From: Ancylobacter polymorphus
GTDB lineage: Bacteria; Pseudomonadota; Alphaproteobacteria; Rhizobiales; Xanthobacteraceae
Reading direction: 5' to 3'
Assembly: GCF_030813495.1 (NCBI RefSeq)
Contig: NZ_JAUSUI010000008.1
Span: 1 to 64,000 of the forward strand
DNA length: 64,000 nt
The first letter of the stretch is position 1. Every line of letters starts with the position of its first letter. Positions 1-8,587 of this stretch are shown piece after piece. Below the pieces are notes generated by a model. That model had not been told where the DNA came from and made no database searches. It saw only the letters and a list, made by a program, of their open reading frames with translations. The translations under genes and the position numbers were made by a program.

Positions 1-32
1 AAGCACAGCAAAACACTTCTTCACACCCCAAA

Positions 33-70
33 CAAAACCCCGCCCGTGACACCTCACAGGCGGGGTTTTG
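33..70. terminator. Rho-independent terminator hairpin
   Basis: A perfect 12-bp inverted repeat (33-44 with 59-70) encloses a 14-nt loop. The stem is G/C-rich with A and T runs at its outer ends, so it can terminate transcription on either strand. It probably ends a gene lying left of the window. Confidence 0.7.
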
Positions 71-176
71 CTGTCTGAGCCCGGGAAAACAGGGCCCCGT
101 CAGAGCATGCGCTGATTGCGCCTTCGTCGTATTCGTCTATCCTAAGCCAAGCGAGTTCCAGGCGTCGGGGACGGTC

Positions 177-1301
177 GTGGGGAATGCCGAAGGCGCAGCG
201 CCGGCCGCCAAATCCCCCCGGCAAGGTAAGGCCGGTCCTCGGCCGTCGCCGCGTTTCAGTTTCTCAGCGGCGCAGGCCACCATTATCGCCGCGCTTCTGG
301 CCGCCTTCGGTGCGGTTGTCGGCCATGTTGTCTCGGGCTGGACGACACGCGAGACCGCGCTGCTCAATGCCCAAGCCGAACTCGACCAGCAGGCCAGGCG
401 CCTCACCCATGAAATCGCGCAGCAGAATGAGAAGCAGCAGCATGAGATCTCGCTCGAACGACAGAGATTCGTGCAGCAAACGATCAGCGCGGCCATAGCG
501 CGCGGAACGGAGGAGGAGCAGCGTCGCGCGCTCCGCTTCTACGCCACCATCGGCATCATCGCCGAGCCCTATGCGCAGAAGATCCTCGACCTTCCGCAGG
601 ACAAGCTGCCCGTGGCGGCGCAGGTGCCGACCGCCGCGATTGCCCCCTTCGGCGGCCGTCTGTGGCGCGAGGGCTCGACGCTGGGCGGGCTCACTTTGCC
701 GAGACTGGGTATTGTCGACGGCAAAGTGGTGTCGCAGGGCGATATCGACGTCGACTTCATCCCGGCTGCGTCAATCGGCGGCCCCTTCGAGGCGGCTGAT
801 CCGCGCTTCATCGTGCTCGATTTCGCATCGACGGATGCGGCTGCGGGGCTTGTTAGCGCGTTTTCGAGGCCGCAGACGAACGCCTCGGTGCACTTTGTCA
901 TCTCCAGGGATGGCGGCATGATTCAGATGGTGCCGCTGGACCGGATTGCCTGGCACGCGGGAACCAGTGAATGGAAAGGGCTGCGGGGGTTGAATGCGCG
1001 CAGCATAGGCATTGATTTCGTCAATAACGGCCAGCTGCATCGCCGGCAGGATGGGGTCTGGATGACATGGGACGGCAAAGCCGTGCCCGAGGCGCGCGTC
1101 TGCGCGCAGGACACGCCGAGCGGCAACGGCACGGTCGGTTTCGAGTGCTACAGCGAGGCGCAGATCGCCACGTCTGTCGCGCTTGTTCGCGCGTTGAAGC
1201 AAAGCTATCCGACCGTGACCGAGGTCGTCACCCAGGCCGACATCTCGCCGGGGCGCAAAATCGGTCCCGGCCCCGCTTTCCCGCTGATGGTCTTCAGATG
1301 A
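177..1301 (+). CDS. membrane-anchored amidase_2-like protein with degenerate zinc site
   Basis: The protein has 374 aa and a GTG start. A membrane segment lies at about residues 34-54 and a Gln/Glu-rich coiled coil at 60-105. The C-terminal domain (about 208-370) has the N-acetylmuramoyl-L-alanine amidase (Amidase_2/AmpD) pattern, including VHFVISRDG, AWHAG, LNARSIGIDFVN and DISPGRK. Family enzymes bind zinc through His in the first strand (IHYTAS-type), His before the xDIxPGRK motif, and Asp/Cys in the DPGP motif. Here these positions read Asp215 (LDFAST), Gln353 (TQADISP) and Gly363 (GPGP). If my by-eye alignment is right, all three ligands are lost and the domain probably binds peptidoglycan or a partner without cutting it. 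It is monocistronic. Bounded upstream by a terminator hairpin and downstream by the convergent fdh terminator. Confidence 0.8.
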   Translation: MGNAEGAAPAAKSPRQGKAGPRPSPRFSFSAAQATIIAALLAAFGAVVGHVVSGWTTRETALLNAQAELDQQARRLTHEIAQQNEKQQHEISLERQRFVQQTISAAIARGTEEEQRRALRFYATIGIIAEPYAQKILDLPQDKLPVAAQVPTAAIAPFGGRLWREGSTLGGLTLPRLGIVDGKVVSQGDIDVDFIPAASIGGPFEAADPRFIVLDFASTDAAAGLVSAFSRPQTNASVHFVISRDGGMIQMVPLDRIAWHAGTSEWKGLRGLNARSIGIDFVNNGQLHRRQDGVWMTWDGKAVPEARVCAQDTPSGNGTVGFECYSEAQIATSVALVRALKQSYPTVTEVVTQADISPGRKIGPGPAFPLMVFR

Positions 1302-1400
1302 TGCAGACAAAGCGCGTCGGCAGGCCGGCACGCCCAGTCCTGTTCGTGCCGCTGCGGGCCGGAAGCGGGCGCGCCGGCGATGCGATCGTCTCAACAGCGG

Positions 1401-1427
1401 AAAACCCCGCACCTTTTGGTGCGGGGT
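1401..1427 (-). terminator. terminator of formate dehydrogenase gene
   Basis: A perfect 10-bp stem (1404-1413 with 1418-1427) closes a TTTT loop and is followed on the minus strand by a T run. A second hairpin, 1462-1469 with 1474-1481, lies between it and the stop codon. Together they form the likely 3' end of the leftward fdh transcript and can also stop convergent transcription from the amidase-like gene. Confidence 0.8.
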
Positions 1428-1508
1428 GACGAGCGATCGCCTTCGGCGGCGTGATCGGGAGGGTTCCCGCGGACGGGAACCGAACGCCCGATCTGCTGAA
1501 AATGCGGT

Positions 1509-2714
1509 CTACACCGCCTTCTTGAACTTCGCCGCTTCTTCCGAACCGCCGGTCGCGTTGCCCTTGGAATAGGAATGCGCGCCGACCCCGGCGAGGTTGC
1601 CGCCCTGGACGATGAGATATTCGTCGCGGATCGGCCGGCCCTCGAAGAAACACTCGAGAATTTCCCGCGTGCCGGCGGCGTAGCGGGTCTGGGCGGTGAG
1701 CGAGGTGCCGGACATATGCGGGGTCATGCCATTCCAGGCCATGGTGCGCCAGGGGTGATCGGCCGGCGCCGGCTGCGGGAACCAGACATCGCCGGCATAG
1801 CCCGCGAGCGTGCCGTTCTCCAGCGCCCGGGCGATGGCGTCGCGGTCGCACAGCTTGCCGCGCGCAGTGTTGACGATGTAGGCGCCGCGCTTGAACAGCT
1901 TCAGCGTCTCCTCATTCACCATATGCTCGGTCTCCGGATGCAGCGGACAGTTCAGCGTCACCACATCGCAATGCGGATACATCTCGGTCGGGGAGGCGTG
2001 CCAGGTGAGGTTGAGCTCCTTCTCCACCGACTCGGGGAGACGGTGACGGTCGGTGTAGTGCAGCTTCACGTCGAAGGGCGCGAGCCGGCGCAGCACGGCG
2101 AGGCCGATGCGGCCGGCGGCAACGGTGCCGACGCTCATCGCTTCGAGATCGTAGGAGTGCTTTACGCAGTCGGCTATGTTCCAGCCGCCCTTGCGCGCCC
2201 AGTCATGCGCCGGGAGATAGTTGCGCACCAGACCGAGGATCATCATCACCACATGCTCGGCGACGCTGATCGAGTTGCAATAGGTGACTTCGGCCACGGT
2301 CACGCCGCGATCAATAGCCGACTGAAGGTCAACATGGTCGGAGCCGATGCCGGCGGTGAGCGCCAGCTTGAGGTTCTTCGCCTTGGCGAAACGCTCGGGC
2401 GTGAGATAGGCCGGCCAGAAAGGCTGGGAAATGACGATGTCGGCGTCGACCAGTTCCTTCTCGAACACCGAATCCGGGCCGTCCTTGTCGGAGGTCACCA
2501 CCAGCGTATGGCCGTTGGATTCGAGGTATTTGCGCAGGCCCAGCTCACCCGACACGCTGCCCAGCATGGTGCCCGGCGTGAAGTCGATCGCCTTGGGCGT
2601 CGGCAGGGTCTGGCCGCCGGGATAATGGTCGATCTTCGGCAGGTCGTCGCGGGCATAGGTGGTGGGGTAGCCGTCGATCGGGTCATCGTAGAGAACGCAC
2701 AGAACCTTCGCCAT
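1509..2714 (-). CDS. fdh: NAD-dependent formate dehydrogenase
   Basis: This 401-aa protein is the full length of methylotroph NAD-dependent FDHs (D-2-hydroxyacid dehydrogenase fold). It oxidises formate to CO2 in the cytosol and reduces NAD+, the last energy-yielding step of C1 oxidation. Visible landmarks are the substrate-side PFWPAY segment, the dinucleotide loop GTVAAGRIG followed by the NAD-selecting Asp in HYTDRH, the catalytic Arg in NTARGKL, and the catalytic His in MTPHMSGTSL. The C-terminal extension (EYLIVQGG to the end) is typical of Ancylobacter, Pseudomonas sp. 101 and Mycolicibacterium enzymes. A GAGGAA ribosome site precedes the ATG. The gene is alone on its transcript, with a LysR gene 457 bp upstream in the same direction that may control it. 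Confidence 0.97.
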   Translation of the reverse strand: MAKVLCVLYDDPIDGYPTTYARDDLPKIDHYPGGQTLPTPKAIDFTPGTMLGSVSGELGLRKYLESNGHTLVVTSDKDGPDSVFEKELVDADIVISQPFWPAYLTPERFAKAKNLKLALTAGIGSDHVDLQSAIDRGVTVAEVTYCNSISVAEHVVMMILGLVRNYLPAHDWARKGGWNIADCVKHSYDLEAMSVGTVAAGRIGLAVLRRLAPFDVKLHYTDRHRLPESVEKELNLTWHASPTEMYPHCDVVTLNCPLHPETEHMVNEETLKLFKRGAYIVNTARGKLCDRDAIARALENGTLAGYAGDVWFPQPAPADHPWRTMAWNGMTPHMSGTSLTAQTRYAAGTREILECFFEGRPIRDEYLIVQGGNLAGVGAHSYSKGNATGGSEEAAKFKKAV

Positions 2715-3171
2715 CGGGCCATTCCTCGCTTGGGGTTGAGCGGGGACGTTTCCGCCGCGTCACGCGGCAGAGCCTGCACGCCGGCCGGGCCGGCTTCTTG
2801 ATCTCTGCAGGGGTGGCCGGTCCGGGAGAGCGTCCCGAAACGGCGCGGCGGTCGTCCTTTGTACCGGGTGGGGCGGGGTGATCGGCCCCGCCTTTCGCCG
2901 GCCCGCCGACACTGGCCCGGGCGTGGCAGCGGTTCAAATTGAAAGCGGTGAACAATTGATAGACGGCGGATATGAAGGTTCGCGCCCCGCGGGCCCAGTC
3001 GGCTTCCTCGTGCCCTTGCGCGACGGCGTGCCGGCGACGGCCCGAGACCGCCGCTGCTGTCCGTGGGCGCCTGCGGCAGGGCTTTCCGGGCGAAGCCGGT
3101 GTCTGGGCGATGAGAGGGGGTAGGGCGAGGCGTCGCGGCGCCTGTCCGGTCGTGGCCGCGCCGCCGGCCCG
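2715..3171. other. intergenic region upstream of fdh, candidate promoter island
   Basis: No convincing gene is seen in this 457-bp gap; the ORFs here lack coding character. At 2936-2962 an A/T-rich island interrupts very GC-rich DNA and holds two related half-sites, on the minus strand ATCAATTG and TCAATTTG. It is a plausible fdh promoter or LysR operator. No clear terminator for the LysR gene is visible. Confidence 0.4.
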
Positions 3172-4095
3172 TCAGTTGAACAGCCCTTCCAGCGTCCCCT
3201 CGCGCGCGAGTTTCTGCGCCAGCCGGTGCAGCGCGCCGGCCACGGGGCTCAGCGGGTCGCGCTCGGAGAGCACGAGGCCGATCGGCTGCACATGCACCGG
3301 GTCCACCAGCGGCACGGCGGCGAGATCGACGCCGTCGCCCAGCCCGCGAAAGCTCGCCTCCGGCACCAGGCTGTTCCATGGGCCCCGCCGCACGAAGGAC
3401 CACACGCCCATGAAGGAATTGGTCTCGATCACAGGGGCGGAGGCGAGGCCGGCCTCGGCCATCACCTGGTCGATGATGCGGCGGTTCTGCATGTCCGGGG
3501 TGAGCAGGCACAGGGGCTGTGCCGCCGCTTCCGCCCAGCGCAGGCTGCGCCGGCGGGCGAGCGGCTCGTCGGGTCGGGTGATGAAGACATAATGCTCGCG
3601 GTAGAGCGGCACGCGGCGCACGCGGTTCAGCGGCTCATTGTCGAGATAGGTGATGCCGGCGTCGAGCTCCATCGCGTCGAGCCCGCGCTGGATCGCCGCC
3701 GAGGAGAGGGTGAGCATCTGCACCTTCACCCCGGGATGGCGGTCGCGGAAGGGGGCGAGCAAGGCCGGCGCGGCGGCGGTCGCGGCGGGAATGGCGCCGA
3801 CGCGCAGCGTGCCGGTTATGGCGCTGCCGCTCTCGGCCTTTTCCTGCTTCAGGCTCTCATAATCGGCGGCGATCTGCCGGGCCCAGCCGAGCACGCGCTC
3901 GCCTTCCGCGGTGAAGCCGAGAAAGCGATGGCCGCGCGCGACGATGGGCACGCCCAGTTCCTGCTCCAGCTTGCGGATGCCGGCGGACAGCGTCGGCTGG
4001 GTGACATGGCAGGCGGCCGCCGCACGCCCGAAATGCTTCTCGCGGGCCAAAGCGACGAGATAGTGCATCTGCCGCACGAACATGGGCGGTTCCAA
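3172..4095 (-). CDS. LysR-family transcriptional regulator
   Basis: The 307-aa protein has the standard LysR length. The N-terminal winged helix-turn-helix is clear (residues about 5-65: YLVALAREKHFGRAAAACHV, TQPTLSAGIRKLEQELG). A linker helix and a periplasmic-binding-protein-like effector domain (about 93-300) follow. It lies 37 bp downstream of the CHAD gene and 457 bp upstream of fdh, all leftward. LysR regulators often activate neighbouring operons in response to a metabolite, so control of fdh is a reasonable guess, but the sequence does not prove it. Confidence 0.93.
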   Translation of the reverse strand: MEPPMFVRQMHYLVALAREKHFGRAAAACHVTQPTLSAGIRKLEQELGVPIVARGHRFLGFTAEGERVLGWARQIAADYESLKQEKAESGSAITGTLRVGAIPAATAAAPALLAPFRDRHPGVKVQMLTLSSAAIQRGLDAMELDAGITYLDNEPLNRVRRVPLYREHYVFITRPDEPLARRRSLRWAEAAAQPLCLLTPDMQNRRIIDQVMAEAGLASAPVIETNSFMGVWSFVRRGPWNSLVPEASFRGLGDGVDLAAVPLVDPVHVQPIGLVLSERDPLSPVAGALHRLAQKLAREGTLEGLFN

Positions 4096-4132
4096 ATCTC
4101 CTCAGGGGCGCGGCGTGGGCGTCCCGGCCCCG

Positions 4133-5083
4133 CTATTTCCGCTCGGATACAGCAGACATATAGGCGGAAAGCCTTCGGCGAAAGGCCTTCGGCTTTTCCG
4201 CGAACAGGCGGGCGTGGAGCCGAAGGGCGGAATGGGCGAGCTTGCCCTGCCGCGCGGCGATGGCGGCGAGCAGCGGGGCGCACCAGGCCGGGCGCCGGCC
4301 GGCGCGCGCGGGCTGCGCCTCGGCCAGCGCCCGCAGCACGGCGAGATCGTGATGCTTGCCGAGCTTGTCGCGCAGCCGCTGCAATTCGTCGACCCAGAAC
4401 TGGCCGAGCGCCGGCCAGTCTGCGATCACCAACTCCATCTGGTAGCGCTGGGCGATCACATCCTTGCGCAGCTCATGCAGGCTTTCGTCGTCGGCCGGGT
4501 CGACCGCGCGGCCGGCGCGGCGCGCCTTGGCATAGGAGGCGGCGAGGGCGGCAAGCAGCGCCTCCTCATCCAGCGCGGCGCCGAGCCGGGGCAGGGCCTC
4601 GGCCAGAGCCGCCATTTCCGCTTCCAGCGTGGCGCGATGCGCGCCGACGCCGTCGCCCTCCGGCACCGGTGCGTCGGTGCTGGCGAGGGCGCGGCCGGCG
4701 GCGCGGCGGGTGGCCTTGGCCAGGCCGGCCTTGGCGACGAGATCGTCCAGCGCGTCTTCGCGCGCCGCCGTGTCGCGGGCCTGCGCGAGATGGCGTGCGG
4801 TTTCCGCCAAGGCGCGCCGGGCGGCGCGGGCGCGCTGGGAAACCGCGCGGGCGGGGGCGGCCTCGGCGAGCCGCAGCAGCGCCCGCAGCCGCTTGAAGCC
4901 CTTGCGCACCCCGTGCACCGCCGCTTCCGGATCGCGGAGGGCAAGCGCCCCCTGGGCCTCGGTGAAGGCCTCGCCCAGCGCCAGCGCCAGCCGCGTGGGC
5001 GGCGCATCTTCCGCCGGAACGGGACTATCCACCGCTGCCGCAGCGCTGTCAGAACCCTTCTCCACGATGAAAGACCTTTCCAA
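4133..5083 (-). CDS. CHAD domain protein
   Basis: The protein has 316 aa and is Ala/Arg-rich and almost wholly helical. Two repeats of the CHAD signature are visible: VHGVRKGFKRLRALLRL near residue 60 and LHELRKDVIAQRYQMEL near 200, each with the conserved His and basic residues facing a central cavity. CHAD (conserved histidine alpha-helical) domains bind inorganic polyphosphate and localise to polyphosphate granules. This copy lacks the N-terminal CYTH triphosphatase domain often fused to CHAD. The preceding gene region ends at tRNA-fMet, and LysR follows 37 bp downstream. Confidence 0.88.
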   Translation of the reverse strand: MERSFIVEKGSDSAAAAVDSPVPAEDAPPTRLALALGEAFTEAQGALALRDPEAAVHGVRKGFKRLRALLRLAEAAPARAVSQRARAARRALAETARHLAQARDTAAREDALDDLVAKAGLAKATRRAAGRALASTDAPVPEGDGVGAHRATLEAEMAALAEALPRLGAALDEEALLAALAASYAKARRAGRAVDPADDESLHELRKDVIAQRYQMELVIADWPALGQFWVDELQRLRDKLGKHHDLAVLRALAEAQPARAGRRPAWCAPLLAAIAARQGKLAHSALRLHARLFAEKPKAFRRRLSAYMSAVSERK

Positions 5084-5222
5084 ATCAGCCTGTTAGGTGC
5101 TTTCTCAACGCCCGAGACGACGATAGGGTGACAAAAAGATAGCCCGGCCCCCTTTCATTTGGCCATGCGGATTGCTAGATAGCCGCCATCGGCAAGACGC
5201 CACGGCGACTTTCCGTCTCTGA

Positions 5223-5299
<77 letters not shown>

Positions 5300-5310
5300 C
5301 TGATACCGAC

Positions 5311-5343
5311 AAACCCGCAGCCTCGGCTGCGGGTTTTGTTTTT
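5311..5343 (+). terminator. terminator downstream of tRNA-fMet
   Basis: A G/C-rich stem (5311-5322 with 5325-5336, inner pairs open) is followed by TGTTTTT, a classic intrinsic terminator. It lies inside the 3' end of the antisense recombinase reading frame. Confidence 0.8.
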
Positions 5344-6979
5344 CTGCCGGTCTTTCCGATGGCCTGGCGCTCGGTCCATTCGAGGATGGTGCGCAGTTCG
5401 CCGTGCAGCGCCGCGAACATCTCGCCTCGTTCATCGCCCGGCGTCAGCACGATCCGCTCGATCAGCATCCGCAAAGCTTCCGCTGCCTGAGGCCTTTCTT
5501 CCGGCCGGTTCAGCGCATAGGTCAGATTCGCGACCTTGCTCGCATAGATGACCGCGGCCCTCGCCAGCATGTCCGGCACGTCGTTGGGAACATCGACCAG
5601 TAGCGCTGAAAGCTCCTTCTTTCGGGCCTCCAACGTGTCCATCTCTGCCTTCATGCTCTCATGGAACATTCCGGCCTTGATGGCCTCGATGATGCCCCTG
5701 ATCTGCTTCTCTACCTTGACCAGCTCCGCTTTCCAGGCCTCGCCATTCGAGCGGCGTTCCCGATTGAGCCGGTTCGTTTCTTCGGCATAAGCGCGCATCG
5801 CCTCAGCCGCGACCTCAGGCGCCATCATCCGGCCCTTGAGACCGGCCAGCACGCGGCGCTCCAAGTCCTCGCGCGGGATCGTCCGGCTGTTGGAGCAGGT
5901 ACCTTTGCTGATGTGGTTTGAGCAGGCGAAACGGTCGGATCCACGCAGAGAATACGGACCACCACAGCAGCCGCAGAATATCAGCCCCGAGAGCAGCGAT
6001 TTCGGCCTGCGGCCACCGTTCAGCCGATTCTTGGTATGGTGATCACGGATGGCCTCGGTGACATTCACATACTTCTCAGTGATCTCGCCTTGCCGCTCGC
6101 GCACGGCTTGCCACAGCTCGTCGTCGACGATGCGGAGCTCGGGGACGTCCTTGACGATCCATTCCGACCGGGGATTCATCCGCGAGACGCGCTTGCCGGT
6201 TGACGGGTCTTTGACATATCGAAGCCGGTTCCAGAGCAAGCGGCCGACATAAAGCTCATTGTTCACGAGGCCGGTTCAGCGCTTGACGTGACCGCGGATC
6301 GTTGTGTCGCTCCACAGTTTGCCGCTCGGGCCGGGAATGCCCTCCTCGTTCAGTCGCCGCGCAATGGTGCGCGGACCGACACCATCCGCGAACTCGCGAA
6401 ACACACGTCGAACAATGTTAGCTTCGACCTCGTCGATCTCACGGTCTCCCCGAACGGGATTGCCGTATGTGTCGAGCTTCTTCACCACCCTATAGCCGTA
6501 GCAGAGCCCACCGCCCGACTTGCCGTCCTCGATACGACCACGGAGGCGCGCGATGCGTCTTGGCGGCAAGGTCCTTGAGGAATAGCGCGTTCATCGTGCC
6601 CTTCAGGCCGACATGCAATTCGCTGATCTCGCCTTCAGCCAATGTGACGATCGGCACGCCGGCGAATTTGAGGTGCTTGAACAGCGTCGCAATGTCCGCC
6701 TGGTCGCGGCTGATGCGGTCCAGCGCCTCGGCCATCACCACATCGAATTGTCCCGCCTGCGCGTCCTGCAGCAGCATCTGGATGCCAGGTCGCAGGATCA
6801 TACTCGAACCGGAAATCCCTGCGTCCTTGTAAGTGGCGACCACGCTCCACGTGTCGCGCCTCGCCTGCTCACGGCAGAGGCGAAGCTGGTCTTCGATTGA
6901 GGCTTCCCGCTGATGATCTGAGGAATAGCAGGCATAGAGCGCGACGCGGGTCATAGACCTTCCTTTCGTGTCTCCATGG

Positions 6980-7405
6980 TCAGCGGCGGACGGCACCACT
7001 TTTCTTCGCTCGTGCCATTTCGAGGAAGCTGGTCCTGATCTTCGCGAACAGCCCTGGCGGGATGAATCCGTAGCTGAACTCACCTGGCTTGCCAGGAACC
7101 GGCGACAGCCCGCTATTCGGCCATTCGTCGATATTGTGCTCCGATACGATCACCCAACTCGGCTCGCTGTCGAGGCCGATAGCCTCTTTCACCTTCGCCG
7201 GAATCTCGATCCCCACCGTATCGCCGGACGGCGGCGTATGGGTGATCGGCAGCAAGACTACATAGCGAGGGCGGACAAGGGAATCGGTCGCGGCGACAAG
7301 GCAGGTCGGGCGATCCTTGCCTTGATCGCGGCCGGCAGCTGCCTCGTGCGTCCAGAGGTAATCATAGCGAAGGATGAGGCCGGGCCTTGGCTCGGGAAAC
7401 GCCAC
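6980..7405 (-). CDS. PemK/MazF-family toxin
   Basis: The 141-aa protein resembles PemK-like toxins of alphaproteobacterial toxin-antitoxin pairs. It has an N-terminal PGLILRYDYLW strand, the GKDRPTCLVAA motif corresponding to RPxLVV of MazF, and VVLLPITHTPP corresponding to the PLT strand. MazF-fold toxins cut mRNA in the cytosol; that activity is inferred here from the family. The gene starts 10 bp after the Phd-like antitoxin and ends 25 bp before the recombinase start, all leftward. Such pairs commonly stabilise integrative elements. Confidence 0.82.
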   Translation of the reverse strand: MAFPEPRPGLILRYDYLWTHEAAAGRDQGKDRPTCLVAATDSLVRPRYVVLLPITHTPPSGDTVGIEIPAKVKEAIGLDSEPSWVIVSEHNIDEWPNSGLSPVPGKPGEFSYGFIPPGLFAKIRTSFLEMARAKKSGAVRR

Positions 7406-7415
7406 GGCGAGCGCT

Positions 7416-7670
7416 CTACTTCAACAGATCGTTCAGGTGCGCGTGCTCGGCGTCCATCTCCGCACGCTCCACCGCGTCGATCACCACATCGATGGCATCG
7501 GCCGTGCGGTGGGTCCGCTGCGCGGCGGCCCGAAGCCAATCATAATGGTCAGCGGACATCAGCACGAACTCGCGACGTCCGTGCCGTGTGATTTCCACCG
7601 GCTCGCGCTGGGCCTGATGCTGAAACTCGCCGAACTTGCGCTGGAATTCGAGGGAGCCGACTCTCGCCAT
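7416..7670 (-). CDS. Phd/YefM-like antitoxin
   Basis: An 84-aa protein read from the ATG at 7670, which has AAAGG at proper spacing; an upstream in-frame ATG sits directly on that site and is less likely. The N-terminal half shows the Phd/YefM pattern: MARVGSLEFQRKFGEFQHQA, then PVEITRHGRREFVLMSADHY. This is the DNA-binding beta-alpha fold that also represses the operon. The C-terminal helices would wrap the toxin. It precedes the PemK-like gene by 10 bp. A perfect palindrome overlapping TATAAT lies 30 bp upstream and is the obvious autoregulatory operator. Confidence 0.82.
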   Translation of the reverse strand: MARVGSLEFQRKFGEFQHQAQREPVEITRHGRREFVLMSADHYDWLRAAAQRTHRTADAIDVVIDAVERAEMDAEHAHLNDLLK

Positions 7671-7699
7671 GGCGGGCATCCTTTCAGATCGAATGCCAG

Positions 7700-7715
7700 A
7701 ATTATACGTATAATT
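7700..7715. promoter_or_regulatory. palindromic operator/promoter of the toxin-antitoxin operon
   Basis: AATTATACGTATAATT is a perfect 16-bp palindrome in an A/T island. It contains TATAAT on both strands, 30 bp upstream of the antitoxin ATG. Binding by the antitoxin dimer would cover the -10 element. Confidence 0.7.
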
Positions 7716-7736
7716 TGTTTATGGGCAAAGCTGGAA

Positions 7737-7943
7737 TTACGCCTCCTCGCCCGGCGAACGTTTCCTCCGGACCTTCCGCTCCAACGCGATGTGCCGATCA
7801 AACTGCTCGCGGGCCATCTGGCGACCGATGATCCGGGCGAGAGTCAGAATCGCCTTTTCGGCACGTTTGGCGCGGGCCAGCGCCGTCTCCGGTCCGGCGG
7901 CCGGTCCGAGTGCCTTGGTGTTCCTGTGCCGCTTGAGCGCCAT
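7737..7943 (-). CDS. small basic protein of unknown function
   Basis: A 68-residue Arg/Lys/Ala-rich helical protein starting MALKRHRNTKALG. Its middle (RAKRAEKAILTLARIIGRQMAREQFDR) looks amphipathic. I recall similar short proteins beside recombinases in alphaproteobacterial islands but know no function. The frame stays open upstream to 8003, so the start is uncertain, and no good ribosome site is seen. It lies directly upstream of the toxin-antitoxin operator. Confidence 0.4.
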   Translation of the reverse strand: MALKRHRNTKALGPAAGPETALARAKRAEKAILTLARIIGRQMAREQFDRHIALERKVRRKRSPGEEA

Positions 7944-8094
7944 TGCATCCGAGAATCCCGAGCCGGAAAGGCCCGGGACGACCGAAGACCTATCCGAGCG
8001 CACGGGAAAGCCCCTAACGAAGGTCGTGCGGCGAATAGGACGCCATCGCGTACAAATAGGACGCCTTGTCTGAGATGTTACAAGCGCCGCGGCG

Positions 8095-8551
8095 ATCCGG
8101 GCATCATCCGCGACCAGCAGCGAGGGACGGCCACGGCGATAAACGAACCGAAGCTTCAGGCCGGTTCGCCACTGCCAGCCTTCGGGCGTGATTTTTCGCG
8201 CGAGCCAACGGCACTCCGTCCGCTCTTGCCGGCGGCAACTGTCGGGATCGCCAGGAACAGGCCGCGCAACGAGCGGATCACGACGCCACGATCAAAGGCA
8301 TCGACGAGCTTTGACGCGCGCGACCAGACATTGGCTGCGGCTTGGGCATTCTCGCCCACCTTGGGAAGGTCTTTCCCCAGCATGTCCGAGACAGCCGTTC
8401 TCCGAGCCCGGCCGCGACGGCATCTTCGCGGAGATCCTGCTTCAGGCCATCAGCAGCGTCGGGCATCCCCCGACGTGACAGCGCGTTCGACATCCTTCTC
8501 GGTTTCAGCAAGCACTTTGCCGAGATCGGGACGCTGGATGGTGAAGCGCAT
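8095..8551 (-). pseudogene. phage tail-associated gene remnant (DUF6441-like)
   Basis: Pieces in three frames join into one phage protein. They are MRFTIQRPDLGKVLAETEKD (start 8551), DAADGLKQDLREDAVAAGLG, then ANVWSRASKLVDAFDRGVV with LRGLFLAIPTVAAGK, and finally LKLRFVYRRGRPSLLVADD. At least three frameshifts are needed, one at an A5 run near 8190. The order and motifs match the minor tail/DUF6441-type proteins of Hyphomicrobiales prophages as I remember them. Decayed prophage DNA. Confidence 0.6.
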
Positions 8552-8587
8552 TAGGTTTCTTTATTGTGCTCAGTTCAGTCGGCTGGA

